Assembly (NCBI RefSeq): GCF_011386835.1
Contig: NC_088797.1
Location: forward strand, 90,220,264-90,284,263
Length of the DNA: 64,000 nt
Source: Chrysemys picta bellii
Lineage: Eukaryota; Chordata; Testudines; Emydidae
Direction: 5' to 3'
Notes under the pieces: model-generated
What the model saw: only the letters and a program-made list of their open reading frames with translations
Databases searched by the model: none
What the model was told of the DNA's origin: nothing
In this document: piece after piece, positions 22,201 through 35,352 of the stretch
Position numbering within the stretch: position 1 is the stretch's first letter
Layout: the number at the start of each line of letters is the position of its first letter
Translations under genes and position numbers: made by a program

Positions 22201-24367
22201 GACCTTTTTATAGAGTCCTAATTTTCAGCTTCATTTCATTCTCCTTTATTGGTTTCCTTAATGCTTACAACAAAGAACATTTGATTTACAATTGCAATGT
22301 GAATACGTGAATGTTATGAAAAGAGGGCAAGGTTCTTAATGTTGCTAACAGTGATTCTAAGTGGATACGGGTCTAGAACTGAACTTAAAATCCAAATGTC
22401 TCAGACTTGTGATTGTGTGGACTGGATTTGAATTCCTGCTTTCCCTATGATTTGTTCTGTGTTGGAACCAGAAGGTCCTGTTTTCTGAATCTGATTTGAT
22501 AGAACAAATGTCCTGAGAACAATTAATCTTAAGAGATTGGCCTTGTGTTGACCAAAATCTTGCTAGAGTATTTTGCAAGATTTCAAAGCCATTGAACTTA
22601 TGCTGTCCTTGGCTCAATTTCAACTGTTGAACCTTAACCTAACCTGGATCACTAGCCCATCTCACAGTCTAGGTGACTTATTCTCCACTAAGTAGATCTT
22701 CCAATTAATAATAATTGGAGGTTTGTGCTGGTATTGACACATGTGCAGTGGAAGATGTTTTAGCTGCCTGCAAGGATTTATGTGCAGCTGTGAAACATTT
22801 AGGTAGTGCTATGTTATGCACAGGTTCTATGTTTCTCTGTGTCTTGGATAAACATTCCAAAGATTGAATCTTTATTCAGTGTTCCTGTCTCTAGGGGCTG
22901 GTCCTGATATTACTATACTAGTTTGCACCAGTGTAATTTCATTGACTTCAGTGGATCTAACATGTAATTTATACTGATGTGAGATCAGGATCAGGGTCCT
23001 TGTGTTTTTCAAAACTAAGCTAGAAATAATGCAAGAAAAAGCTTTCTCACAGCATTTTCAGTTCTTCCGATTTCCAGTTCAGCCATTAATATTGTAAGAA
23101 AGGCTTTTTGTAGTACTTTAGCACTTCTGCTTTTGCAGAGAAACATGAAAAATAACGAGAATCAAAAATGTAGTGTCCCCACGTCTCCTGTGCTTTTGGA
23201 AGTTCCCAGGGGATTTCACCATTTCAGTGGAGTGCTGTGTATGTGTCTGTCAGAATTCTGAACTCAGTTACACCACTGCAATTGGGATCAAAACCTGGCC
23301 CAAAGATTGTGAAATAGTTTGTGATCATTCAGGTCAAAATGGTATATAAATGTAAAACGTTATCAAAGCAGTGGCAAGTCATGTACAAAATAATACTTTG
23401 TTTACTGAAATAATTCTGTAGATTATATGTGACAGGCATTCAACTTGATTTTACATTAGCATCAGTTGGTATAATAAGTCCAGAGCTCCCATAGCCTGAG
23501 AAGATCAGGCTGTCTTTTTCACTTGCATTAATCACCCTGGCGACATTTAAAGCATTTTGAATTGTGGCTGAAATAGCAAGTGCTGATCAGTTTACTTTAA
23601 GTACATGTAAGCTGCTTGCTCTAGCTTGTGTTTTGAAAAGGGGTGCAATTGCTTTTCTGACTTCTGTTTGTACTTGGGCCTTTCGACATTAAATACGTTT
23701 ATGGCAGTCTACGATTTGATAAAAATTCTGGATGTTGCAGAAGTGTTGCCATGGGATTCTATGTTTATTTTTCTCTCAATGACTTGTATAGCAACATTGC
23801 CCAGTTTATAAATCAAAAGAGAATTTATCTTCACTGCCAGTGCTGCACACTCAGCCTATGATCTGAAAGCCAAGTAGTGTTCTTTCTGTTTCCTCGGATA
23901 TTACCAATAACAAAGACTCTACAATCAGACTTAACGGATAATTTAGTGCAACGAAAGGTAGCAAAGTCTCAGCAACACTAATTTCTACCACAGCTAGACC
24001 AATTCATTTTATTCAGTCATTATCTCAGTACTGTTTACTTGTTGAACTTCAATAAGTGATGCCGTCTACTGCATGCTCAAGAGCCCTTTCTCTCCCAGTC
24101 ACCACAATTAATGTCATTATTCACTGCCTCACTGCCTAAAAACTTCATTAACACAGAATTGAGATTCACCAGCAGTGCCTCGAACCCTTCCAGAATTTTG
24201 AAAGAACCTATCCTTAAAACTCTGAAATACAGAGTTGAGGTTTCAGGGCCGTATTGGTGTGTACCTTGACTCTGCCCCTGGGAGCTGGCAAGAACACAGT
24301 GGAGCTATACTGTAACTATCATTCCGCCAGAGCTGCCCTGTAATAAGCAGACATGAGGAATGACTAA
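19240..24367. other. AT-rich non-coding DNA with few repeats
   Basis: This is the longest stretch almost free of recognisable transposons. Intervals near 20100-20430 and 23490-23600 are rich in TAAT/ATTA-type words and lack repeat features, so they are candidates for conserved non-coding elements. The 31-bp palindrome is at 21163, and a diverged fold-back lies at about 22895-23000. Confidence 0.45.
21163..21193. repeat. Perfect 31-bp palindrome
   Basis: AATGTACAGTACCTT and its exact inverse AAGGTACTGTACATT are separated by a single C. Confidence 0.95.
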
Positions 24368-24645
24368 GGGTATATCTACAGCTTGAGCTGGAAGGGTGAT
24401 TACCAGCTCAAAGACACATCTGCTTGCTAGCTCTGATTGAGCCAGCACACTAAAAATAGAGTGTAGCCACAACAGTATATGCCTAGGGTCTTGGATGGGT
24501 ACATACTCGGGGTGGCTAGCTCCTCTGCCACTTGCACTGCTGCAGCTGTGCTCTATTTTTAGTGTGCTAGCTCAGGCACAGTTAACACGTGTATGTCTCC
24601 TCAAACTGGGAAATACACCCCCAGCTTGCTGTGAATATGTACCCC
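24368..24645. mobile_element. Long palindromic MITE (about 280 bp)
   Basis: Terminal GGGTATATCTACAGC and GCTGTGAATATGTACCCC are imperfect inverted copies. Inner arms include CTAGCTC...ACACTAAAAATAGA against TCTATTTTTAGTGTGCTAGC (about 24428-24465 and 24551-24572). The whole insert folds into one long hairpin, and TAA precedes the left end. No ORF. Confidence 0.7.
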
Positions 24646-25529
24646 ATTTTAGGTGGGATGTTGTCCCATAGAAGTGAATTTTCTCATTCATCCACATGCA
24701 TCCCAACTGCCCCAGCTGTATTCATTGGTGCAGGGATTACTTGTGGCAGGTTGCCACATTTCCTATTGAGAGATGAGGAGAGGTGCATCTGCACCCAAAT
24801 GGATCATGGAAACCTGTGCTAAGTTATGTGGGTTGTGCAAACAGAGGAGCATATGTGGGGGGACACACAAGGAGGCTTCCTAGGAATACCTTACTGCCAC
24901 TTAGCTACCACCTTTGCTCTCTCCCTGGCCCCATAGATCTGAAGGGGCCACGAAAAGGAAAGGAGGTGGTAACCGATCAGCTATGAGGAGCAAAACTGAG
25001 GTAGGATAGTGGAGAGGATTCCTGGACTCCATGCTCCACGTAAGGGGAAGAGAGTCTAACGTAAGAGGTGAGGTATGAAGGGACACACTGATAGAAAGGG
25101 GATGTTGTGTTACCAGATCAATCAAAATACTCCATGGAGATGAATAAAGCCCGACACAATAGCTCTGAGAGATGTGAACTGATTTATTAGTCTCAATGGG
25201 TGTTCTCTTCCCCCTCTCTCAAAATCTACCCTAGCTCCTGTTGGAGAATACCAGTGTTGAAGACAATCTTACTTATACCTATGGGTTTTAGAGCAATTTG
25301 AATATTAAAATTAGGTCCTAATGAATAACCAAATGACTCCAAATACAATAACAAATTGGCTGTGTTGTAGTAGCATACCGTATTTAAAATAATCTCACAC
25401 TGCATGTGGATTTTAGATCCTTTTAAAAATTAAAACAAGTTCATAATGTAGGGAGCGAAGTGTTAGGAACCCCTTGATTAAATTACTCCAAATTTGCCCC
25501 CAACACTCTACCCCAACCTCTATTGTGGC

Positions 25530-25618
25530 AGTGTTGCAGCCCTGAAGCATGCGCCCTGCGAGCCTGAGTCAGCTGACCGTGGCCAGCCACAGATATTCAA
25601 CTGCTGTAGACGTATCCT
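25530..25618. mobile_element. Partial copy of the 41407-type palindromic MITE
   Basis: The segment GAGCCTGAGTCAGCTG followed by GCCAGCCACAG and a GTAGACGTATCC terminus matches the 3' half of the MITE at 41407-41662. It retains a terminus that the other copy has lost. Confidence 0.5.
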
Positions 25619-26394
25619 AAGGGGTACCCTGTTTGTAGAGTATCATTTTTAAATGCTTGTTGTAGTTTGAGCACTGTGCACTGCTTAATTTTTGTGTAGG
25701 TTGTTGTAGAAAGTTCACATCTGTTTTCCTGGTATATTTTTCATGATAAACAAAGTTACTGTTTTGACTGATGACAATAGCCTGGCACTGCATTAGTCAA
25801 TGGCTGCCTTATGCCAGTCCTTACAATAGGGTAGTCACTATTATGGGTGTGTCCTGGTGCTTGGCAACCTCTTTGATAATACTGATATTGATTAAAATCA
25901 CAGCTACTTGCTTTTTTCTTTGATCACACTCAGTCCCATTGTTGAGGAAATAGGTGAAGAGCATGTGGCATGATTACATTACCCCAGCCAAATTTGGACC
26001 AATAACGCTATCCCAGATCCCATGATGCACACCAATTTGCAAGACAAGCCAAATAAGCATACTGGTTTTAAAGCACTTAGAAAAGTCAGTTGTTAAGCAG
26101 TGAAATAATCTCAAAATTAACTATAGTACATCTACCACCCAACTCTAAGTCAGAAAGTACCTATATAAAATTGGCACCTTGTCAGTACCATTTGTATATT
26201 CAAATTGGAGCTACTGACTTTCCTGTCAGTACATATTTTACCACAGCAGAGACAATAGAACATTGGAAAAGTGAGTTGGATTCCATTCTGTCTTGTGTAT
26301 TATCAGTCAAAATGCAACTAAGTTCTGACTACTGTCTTTATTACTAGTGATGAAGTACTTAGAAGAGGTAAAATCAGTCTGTTTTTCTAAGGTA

Positions 26395-27249
26395 CTGATT
26401 ATCACAGTTTAGGGCAACTCCTTGGGCAAGGGCACACACTCCCAGGCTTCTAGCTTCCTAGCTGCTGCCTTTTGGGGTGGAGATTTGGTCTCACTCTCTT
26501 CTGACTGGGATATTTCCATACTGCACAGTTCCCTGCCTTCACTGCGTTATTCCAAGTAGAGATAGACTGCCAAAGTACGCCTGCTTGCTTTCTCTTTAAA
26601 GACAGTTAATGGTGTGACTGTCCACATTTATAGACCCCACATAGTTCTTTCTATGCAAGTCCATTTTACTCTTAAATCAAAAACACTACAGAACCACCAT
26701 ATTAAAAACAACAAAAGAACCTACATGCATGCTAATAAGTTTACCAGACATCACTCCATCTCTACCATGGGTCTGGCAGAAGCAGTCTTTCAACACCCCA
26801 TCCAAGGGATTTCTTGTGTGGTCACAAGTTCATCACTTCAGCTCAGAACTAGCACACTCATAACATGTTTACTCCATCCTCTATACAGTTCAGGGATCTT
26901 TGATCTGGAGTTTCCAAGAGCAGGTAATTAGCAGACAATGAGTTTTCTTCCCCAGGGTATAGCTTCAAAAGGGTGGATTCTAGGGGATCATTTTGCATTC
27001 CCCTTAAATCCAGGTACTTCCTAGGAAATCCACTTCACAGGTATTGTTCCAAAAAGCCCTTTGATGTTCCTAATACCTTCCAGAGATTGCATTAGTCAGT
27101 CTCCTAGAGAAGGTACATAGTTACAGTTCCTCAAGAACACATGCACAATTCCATTTTTAATACAATAGACCCCAAATGTATTACAAATAATTCAATAAGG
27201 TTTAACTTAATTCAGTAAAGTTCACTCAGGATATTGTCAGTCTGTCACA
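26395..27249 (-). mobile_element. LTR-like segment, possibly endogenous retrovirus
   Basis: On - it would begin TGTGACAGACTGACAATATC at 27249. Features such as TATAAATGTGGACAG (about 26617-26631 on the inverse strand) fit a U3 TATA box. The assignment relies on recall of similar reptile LTRs. No gag, pol or env sequence is present. Confidence 0.4.
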
Positions 27250-27650
27250 CCACTATTACTGTGGTATCTATGGTATACTATTTCATGGTTTTGAAACTGG
27301 AGTTTGCAAGGCTAGGAGTTGTTAAAAGCTTTTGCTGATATATAAAATGGGTATAAAATATAAGAAAGTCCCTGAAAGAGATCAACTATGTAACCTTATG
27401 ATGTCATCTGAGTCACTTTTTTCCCCTTTCCAGGCCAAATTGTGCCCTTATGTATGCATAAGTGTCACTGAAATAAGAGAGATTTCTCCTCATATCTGTG
27501 AGCAGAACTTTTGGCCATAACTGTACTTTAAAGCAAAGATTTAAATTATAACCAGTGGGACCTCTTTTTGTTGCCCAAAGAGCAGATTTGCTGAAAGTCA
27601 AATGTTTTCTTCTATTAAGACCCCCTGCTGCTGATGGCACTTGTTAATAT

Positions 27651-27762
27651 TACTCAATAATATATCGCCTAAAGGCCCTAATCAAGATTGGGACTCTGCT
27701 ACCCTAGGTATTTTACAAACAGAGGTACATAAACACAATCCCATCTGACAGATCTTAGAATC
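27651..27762 (-). mobile_element. L2/L3-type LINE 3' tail, interrupted by a MITE
   Basis: Read on -, this matches the AGATTGTAAGCTC...GGGCCTCTAGGCG...AATAATAAA tail type. On + it shows CGCCTAAAGGCCCTAATCAA and TTAGAATCTAA. The Harbinger MITE at 27766 splits it, since matching tail sequence seems to resume after 27999. Confidence 0.55.
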
Positions 27763-27765
27763 TAA

Positions 27766-27996
27766 GGCCAGGTCTACACTACAGACCTATGTCGGTATAA
27801 CTATGGCTCTTGGGGGTGTGAAAAATCCACAGCCCTGAGTGACATAGTTATACTGACCTAACCCCCCTGTGTAAACAGCATTATGTCAATAGGAGAGCTT
27901 CACCCATTGACATAGTTACTGCCTCTCGGGGAGGTGGATTAACTATACCAGTGGGAGAAAGTCTCCCTCTGCGTTGTAGTGTCGTCACTAAAGCCC
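27766..27996 (+). mobile_element. Harbinger MITE sharing the terminus of the 4689 element
   Basis: The element begins GGCCAGGTCTACACTAC, identical over 17 bp to the left end of the Harbinger at 4689, and ends AAAGCCC. It is flanked by TAA at 27763-27765 and 27997-27999. It has no coding capacity; an internal fold-back uses GACATAGTTATACTGACC and its mirror. It sits inside an older L2/L3-type LINE tail. Confidence 0.85.
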
Positions 27997-28049
27997 TAAG
28001 ATAGCAAGCAGCATACAAAAGGTGAGTGAGAGGAAGCCAATAAAGTGTG

Positions 28050-28462
28050 TGTTAATAAGTTATTTACTTATTCCCATAATACAAGAACTAGGGGTCACCG
28101 AATGAAATTAATAGGCAGCAGGTTTAAAACAAATACAAGGAAGTTCTTCTTCACACAGCGCACAGTCAACTTGTGGAACTCCTTACCTGAGGAGGTTGTG
28201 AACGCTAGGACTATAACAGCGTTTAAAAGAGAACTGGATAAATTCATGGTGGTTAAGTCCATTAATGGCTATTTGCCAGGATGGGTAAGGAATGGTGTCC
28301 CTAGCCTCTGTTTGTCAGAGGGTGAAGATGGATGGCAGGAGAGAGATCACTTGATCATTGCCTGTTAGGTCCACTCCCTCTGGGGCACCTGGCATTGGCC
28401 ACTGTCAGTAAACAGGATACTGGGCTAGATGGACCTTTGGTCTGACCCAGTATGGCCGTTCT
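28050..28462 (+). mobile_element. CR1 LINE, 3' end
   Basis: The + strand encodes the C-terminus typical of CR1 ORF2: [34 protein letters not shown] and AFKRELDKF (about 28096-28250), the tail beyond the reverse transcriptase. The 3' UTR follows, ending TGGTCTGACCCAGTATGGC CGTTCTTG. CR1 normally ends in a short octamer repeat; here that has become (GT)n at 28464-28482. 5' truncation is usual for CR1. It starts just after the Harbinger MITE and LINE tail. Confidence 0.9.
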
Positions 28463-28463
28463 T

Positions 28464-28482
28464 GTGTGTGTGTGTGTGTGTA
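28464..28482 (+). repeat. (GT)n microsatellite
   Basis: About nine GT units at the 3' end of the CR1 copy, probably grown from the element's terminal repeat. Confidence 0.9.
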
Positions 28483-31400
28483 AAATATAAAATTATAAAA
28501 CTGTTATGTTCCTGTACTAGATATGCACTGGTCACAGAGCTTATTTATAAGCACCAGATGTGTTCATCAGAAGATCCTTTAATGATTTGCCAGGTATGGC
28601 TGAGGTTCATTTAAATAAAGTATTTTACACACTGTATCACCTAACAGCTGAACAATATAATACAATTTTAGCATTCCATTACAAGAGCTACACAATTCTG
28701 TATTTTCATTAATCACTATATATGTTGACTTTCCTGACTGTCCCTCACTTTGGCATAATATACTGACTGATTTATTGCAGGTGTTGCAGTGCAAAGTGGG
28801 TCCTGAGAAAGGATATGGAAAAATGTAGGTTAGTAGTTAGAGACAATAGTATATAACTATGAAGGGGAAGAGTTGTGAAGGATCTTAGTGGTTCAGACAA
28901 GTAGTGTGAATTTGATGTAGTTGAAGCAGGAGAAATGTTGTAGAAATTCAACGTGTGTGAAAAGAGGACTGTCTGTGAGAGCCTGAAATATTTCATCTAT
29001 TTCCTAATCAAACAGGTCTCTGTAAACTAACACTAAACTGTATTGGAAGTGTAAAAGAGGAAATTAACCTCAGTATTCTATGCCTAATATAGAAAAATGT
29101 GAGCCTGTTCTGTACCAACAGGATGATTTTATTCAGTATAAATTATTTTCAAGAAAGCATATGATCAACTAAATTATACACAGTAGATAATGATGAGCTT
29201 GCATTGCACCTACAGATCACTCAGCCATGACATTGGAATCATGTTAGTAATAATTAAAAGTATGTACATGCTTTTGTGCTTGAATATACTATTCTGACCC
29301 ATGATTAAACTGTACATATTAGAACATGATTTTTGTCCCATTTCTAGGCATCATTTATATGTCAAACCTTGGCTCTAGTAGGTGTATATCCAGTTACTTG
29401 TTATCTTGTGCATTGAGCCAAATCATAACCTTGTTGGCTTATGAAAATAATAAAACCTGATTGAAGGGTTCTTGTTTATTTATGCAATCTTTCATTTTGC
29501 ATGAAGGTTTTCCCTGACTTGATGAAATTTTCTGACTCTTCCTGATAGTCTATATCATACTGTTAGTCCCATTCAAACTTTTGAGAGCAATATCACACAT
29601 GAGGAATGTGTAACAGACTAGTGATGACCAAGATAAGCAACTAGTTTATATATAAATGTAAGAAATATGACACCACCAAAACACAAATCAGAAAATTTGT
29701 AAAATATTGCAACAAAAAAAATCCCAGGGTGGTTGGAGGAGGAGACAATGTGTGTAGCTGGGAAACCTAGAGAGTTTTTACATTATATAGGACATAAGAA
29801 ATCCACTGAAGGGAAAGAAACTTCTCTACTGAAGGTGATGAATTGTGTAGGCTGTCCTGGCAAAGACTATAAACTCTGCAGACTCCTGGTCATGGCATCT
29901 CTCCCTTAAATATTAATGCAAACATACGGTGGTCCTTGCTGGCAAGAAAATTAACATCCACATCATTAAACAACTCTGCCAAATGTTATTGTAAATTTAG
30001 AAAACATTATCTCAGAAATTATATGTGTAATTTAGGAATATCATGATTAGAGCCTGACAATTCTGACAAATTGGTGGGAAATTGTTTCAGGTTGAACCAA
30101 AAATGAATCTTAGAAAATTTTTAGTGGATAAAAAAGTAGGAAAAAAATCTTTTCAAGTTGGTTGCACCCAAAACACAATGTTTTATTTTGCTTTTGAGCA
30201 CTTTTTTACACATGGTTATTAGAAAAACAAAATTAAAGAAAATTTTGAAATGAAAAGTTATTTTGAACTGAATAACCAATTTTTTAAAATGTCAAAATGA
30301 AATCTTTTTGAAATTATTTTTTGTTTTAGTGACCAAAACAATTATGTGAAATTGACATGAATATGTGAAATATTTGTGTTGCCTAATCTGCATTTTTGGC
30401 CAAATAAAAGATTTCTGTGAAAAATTTCACTTATCTCTAATCCTGATGCATCTTATATGAATTACAGAGACATATATAGTGTGATGTGATCCAGTGAATA
30501 ATGGCCTACGTGAGTGTTGTTGGGCTGACAGTCAAGGGATCTGGCTTGTTGCCTGTCTCTACCTCAGTCTGCAACCTTGGAAAAGTGATTCCACTTTTCA
30601 GTGTCAGCTATTCTGGTCTGTGAGTAGTGGAAGTGGAGCCAGGATTTCTCCCTCTGTCCATCCTCTCCCTGCCCACTAATTGATATGGGTAGTAGCCCTT
30701 GCTCACATCTCCACCTCTCATAGTTGGAGTCACATTCTGAGCAGGGTTGAACCAATGAATTAAGTAACACATTTCTAAAGCCCAAGCAGATCCCTTAGAC
30801 AGTTGCTTGGGTGTTATGCAGTTGATTATTGTGGCACAGTATATATTTCCTTATTGCTATTTTGTACTTTATAATGCTATAACAAAAACATGAGAGGGAA
30901 GGAAGCATATATTTTAACTTTCTATTGGACACCTTAATGCTTGAATAGATGTCCCTAGTGGCTGTGACGTCATCAGCATGGTAAATCCTGGAGCTATTCA
31001 GCAGACAATGGAAGTGAGCCAGACGTATAGAAGTAGCTAATATGGGTCCTAAAAGAAAATTGACAAGCTTTAAGTAATAAAGTTCTCAATGTTGCTGTAG
31101 TGGATGAAAATGTCAGGCCATATCCTTAGTATTAATTGGCATAGCTTCACTGACTTCAATGGAGCTATGCTAATCTGTCAGCTGAGTTTCTGGTCCTTGG
31201 TGTTTTATTTGTTGAATTGACCTTTAATAGATTTAGTATACTATTTTTATTTATGTATTTATTTATTTCTGCACAACATAGTTTTTGAGTAACACTTGTA
31301 CATCGCTGACAGCAATTTTAAAGGTACTTAACTAACATGTCATGGCTCTTAGATCCTATGTGATTCCAGTACAGTTAACTGGTTGAAATCATTGATTCCC

Positions 31401-32847
31401 ATATCCTGAATTAGATGATAAAGCAGAATTAATGTGTCATTGCACTATAGCATCACGGACAGAATTATCTCCTTTACAGAGAAGTTCAAAATAACCATCT
31501 CTTTGATTAAATGTGCACCTGCTTGCTTAATAACTATAAAAATGGCCACTTTAGTTGTATAATTGCTTGGCAGTACACTTTTTTTTTAAATTTTTTAATG
31601 CTATTGCCTGGTGCATATGTATGAAAGCTGTGGGATGAAGAAGAGGCGAGATTGGAAAGGTCAAGTTATTATTTAAGTGTGTTTAAATATTTGTGTCTCT
31701 CAAAATTAATCTCTGGGATTAAACAAAAATTCCCTGGATTTTAGGACAAAGCTGTAGAATGTTTCAAACTAAATGACTGAAGAGACAATAGAGCATATGT
31801 ATCACTTTAAGTTTTGTAGTTTTTTCTCCCAGGATCACTGGCTTCCCTCTGTGCTATGTTCTCAGCTCATGGTGCCCTATGGGGACAGGAGGTAGCGTAT
31901 CTGTGTGAAACTTTCTTTCTTTATTTTTCTTTTTCTATTCTAAGATTCTTATTCTTACATTGTAAGATAGAAATACTAAAATTGCAAGGTTCCATTTGGT
32001 ATCCCTTATGTTGGGGATTACTAGGGTGCACAGTAGAGCAATCATGGGACTACGTGAGAGGATAAAAATATGCTAAAAAGATCCCTTTCCTAGATCACCT
32101 TTGTCACTAAAGAACTAATCCTAAAGTTCTAGACTAGAAGTTAAACTTTGCACGTTAATTCTAAAATACAATATTACCAGATTTAATTTCATAGCTACTG
32201 CAATTGCATACCCAGCTTGATGTAGTTTTTCTTTTATTCACTTTTCTAATCTCTCCAAATATCATTCAAAGTCACAGCCCCAATTCTGTATCCACTAATG
32301 CAGATCCTGCCCCCTGCTCCTCAGAAATGTTTACGAACCTATACAAAGATGTTGGTTCAGCTCTCACAACAGTGTGGTTTGGATTATGATTTTCATGAAC
32401 ACCAGGATTGATACTTTGTAGACTGAACCTCATTTTATGCTGTAACTTGCAAATGGGAAATAAATAGTTGATTGGTACTTCACGTGAAGCTACAAAATAT
32501 TTTTTTCTTACACAATGAAATCCAATTTCTTAGAACCGAAGTCCTAAATTAGGGCTGATGTGAAGCTGTAATGCCCCAGGAATGGGCAACAAAGGGGATT
32601 ATGCCTCGGTGACTACCGTGAGAGTAGAGGGAGGAGGGTACATGCTCTTCCTTCCATTAGGCTGGAGTAGACTGCTGCCCACAGGGAACTGCCCCTGCTC
32701 TGCTTGCGGTTCATCATGGAGGGAGAAGTGAACTAACACTCCTTGTTCTTCCAGAGTGAATATACTGCTGCTGTAGAAGGTTTTTGTGCAGTAGACACAG
32801 GTGCATGTGCATGTGTTCTACTTGGTTGCATCACAATCTGCCCCTTA
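28483..32847. other. Non-coding DNA, mostly featureless
   Basis: No genes were seen. A small hairpin, GGCATAGCTTCACTGACTTC with its mirrored partner AATGGAGCTATGC, lies at about 31138-31174. AT-rich repeated-looking sequence lies at 30060-30440. Confidence 0.5.
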
Positions 32848-32936
32848 GATTGTAGGCTCTTTGGGGCAAGGACAGTATCTTTAATTTGTCTGAAAAGTGG
32901 CTAGCATGCTTTTGGTACTGTATAAAATTAAATAAA
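32848..32936 (+). mobile_element. L2/L3-type LINE 3' tail
   Basis: The sequence AGATTGTAGGCTCTTTGGGG, CAAGGACAGTATCTTTAATT, ending AAAATTAAATAAACA corresponds to the tail at 56443-56566. Confidence 0.6.
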
Positions 32937-33824
32937 CATCTTTTTTTCAGATGGTAAAATAGGCCACAGCTGTAAGTGTACTTTCCTCCATTTTGCCTGT
33001 GTACAGTATATGTCATTCTTTCTAAGATATCCACAACTGTATGCTCATGTGTATCCTTTTACTGTAATAATCCCTTGTTAGCACAAGGACACTGTAGGTG
33101 GAGTATTACCCCTTTTTGTGGGTTGGATTCTACTACAACATATTTGATAGCATGCCAGTCTGAAATGATTATCTGTCTTTACATAGTGTTCACATTTTGC
33201 TTTGGTTCACATAATAGTCTTTCATAAGTAGTAAATACTTTTGTCGGTTTGATAAATACTTTGTCTTATGCATAATTAATGCATCTTTGCATGATTATGC
33301 AGTGTCTGTCTTCAGTGACTGAATATCAAACCACAGCTGGTAATATCTTTTGTCATATTTTGCCCTGCTCCTTTCAATCGTGACTCACAAGATTCTTTAT
33401 TAATATATTTGTAGATAATTTGCTCAGTAAGTTTGTTGTTTTGGTTTCTTTTCTGATGCAAAATGCATTATGTTGTCTCATAAATAAGGCTCTTGTCCCT
33501 TGATAACTACTCCACTGTAGTTTCCCTGAAATTCTTCAGCACTTGCACACACTAAAAGCCAAATCCTGCTCTCACTGATGAGTTTTGCCATTCACTTCAG
33601 TGGGAACAACAATCAAACCCTTAACATTCATCCATGTCACCAGAGAAGGAGGGGTTTGCCATGTAGTTAAAGCCCAAAGAGCAGGTCATATTTAAATAAA
33701 TGGGGGAGCCTATTAAATATCGAGGAAACGTGAATCAATAGTTTTCTGCCATGTTAGGGAAACAAACCACAACAATATTGTGATAGCTCAGAATTGGTGC
33801 ATCTCAGGAGACCTCTAAGAGACA

Positions 33825-33882
33825 AGAATGAACACACTGAAATCAATGGAGTTAGAATGAACACACTGAAATCAATGGAGCT
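33825..33882. repeat. 29-bp tandem duplication
   Basis: AGAATGAACACACTGAAATC plus AATGGAG(T/C)T occurs twice head to tail, differing at one base (GTT versus GCT at the end). The unit contains the CTGAAATCAATGGAG motif found in fold-back repeats of this window. Confidence 0.9.
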
Positions 33883-35019
33883 AGGCCAACTTGCACAAGT
33901 TGAGGATGTGGCCAGTGAAACAGACCACAGCATACAGACACTAGACATTTCATGTTGAATTAATCCATTCTTATGGTTGGCTAGAATAAAGAAAAAATTT
34001 CAGGCTAATGCATTTATATATATGGTGAAAGATCTGTGCCTCTCTAAATTAATGAAAAGAACTGTCCTGATTCACACTAGCTAAAGATTTGATCCATAGT
34101 GTCCAGGGAGGACACCTGTGGATAAAAGGGAGATTCATTTTGCCTTTGAATATGTGAGTATAGCTTCCATTTAAGCTAACAGGAGCCAGGTGCCTCACAG
34201 TGCACAATTTAGCGCTATACAGTGTGTACGATACCTTGGCAGAGTGATTGGCAAGATTAATTTAAATACATTTTCTATCTCTGTTTTCTATGAATGCGGT
34301 ACATGGGAGAAAAGAAAGGATGGATTTATGGTTCATGCAAATTGACAGCAAAATAAGTTCTGAACTATATGGAGCTGAGTTTGTGCGCTAGGGAAGTGGA
34401 GTGCACAGTTCACAAAACACCAGAGGGAGGGCTCCAAAATAGTTTTTGTACCTGAACCCTAATTTACCATTAATTATTTTAAATTTTGTCTGTATTTTTC
34501 AAATTTAGAAACACTTTTCTTTGCTCATTGTGAAAGATAGATTGTAGAACCAGATAGCACAGTAGATTTTTATGTTTGCATGAAAGACGAGTATAGATAC
34601 CACTTTAAAATAAAAGGAGAGATGACATTATAAATCTTTTAGTAGTTATTTGAATATATATAATTTAATGGATAAATTGCAATCTCTGCTGTTGGTAGAG
34701 AAATTAAGTGGTCGTGAGGATACTAATTGATATATGCATATCCATTTTTATAAGTGTCATATAGAAGAAAGTCTGGTCACTTTTACTACACTATTTCTGT
34801 GGTACAGGATGCACTTTTCTTTCTTTCTTTTTGGAACAAGGTCTTGTTTTAAAAATAAGTTCCCTCATGCCTGTGGTGTACGTTGATTGGCCACATATGG
34901 AGCAGTCATACCTCCCACATATTTCAGTTCTGCTTAGCTTAAAATGATACTATACATTTATGACTTAAAAATGCACTAAAAAGAAAAATACAGTGTGTAT
35001 GTGTTTCTCACTTCAAGCC

Positions 35020-35352
35020 AGAGGGTTGGCAGCATACAGCACCCACTCAGGAGTCCCTGGACTGTAACACAGTGGAGAGGGAAGGCCTGGGTTAACCACC
35101 AAAGAAAGTGGAGCAGAAACCCTCCCAAAAAGGGATAAGGACTACTGAAGCAACCTGATACCAGGGGGTAAGGATAAGGATTGGTGAGTCCGGACTCAGA
35201 CTGAAAGTCCAAAGTGAAGTTGAAGAAATAATAGTTTACCCTGGAAGAGGCGATACTATATGTGATCTGCCAGAGAGCTGATTCATAAGCCGACCACTGC
35301 AGGGCTGGAACAAATGTCAGCAGGAGGCACTAATGGAGGTGAGCCTGCTACA
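35020..35352 (+). mobile_element. 3' part of an LTR
   Basis: The segment with CCCACTCAGGAGTCCCTGGA, GGTGAGTCCGGACTCAGAC, CTGCCAGAGAGCTGATTCAT and a GAGCCTGCTACA end resembles the R/U5 side of a reptile LTR. No internal region follows. Confidence 0.45.

Noticed and set aside
26395..27249. Complete endogenous retrovirus
   Set aside because: Only an LTR-like segment is suggested; no gag, pol or env frames are present around it.
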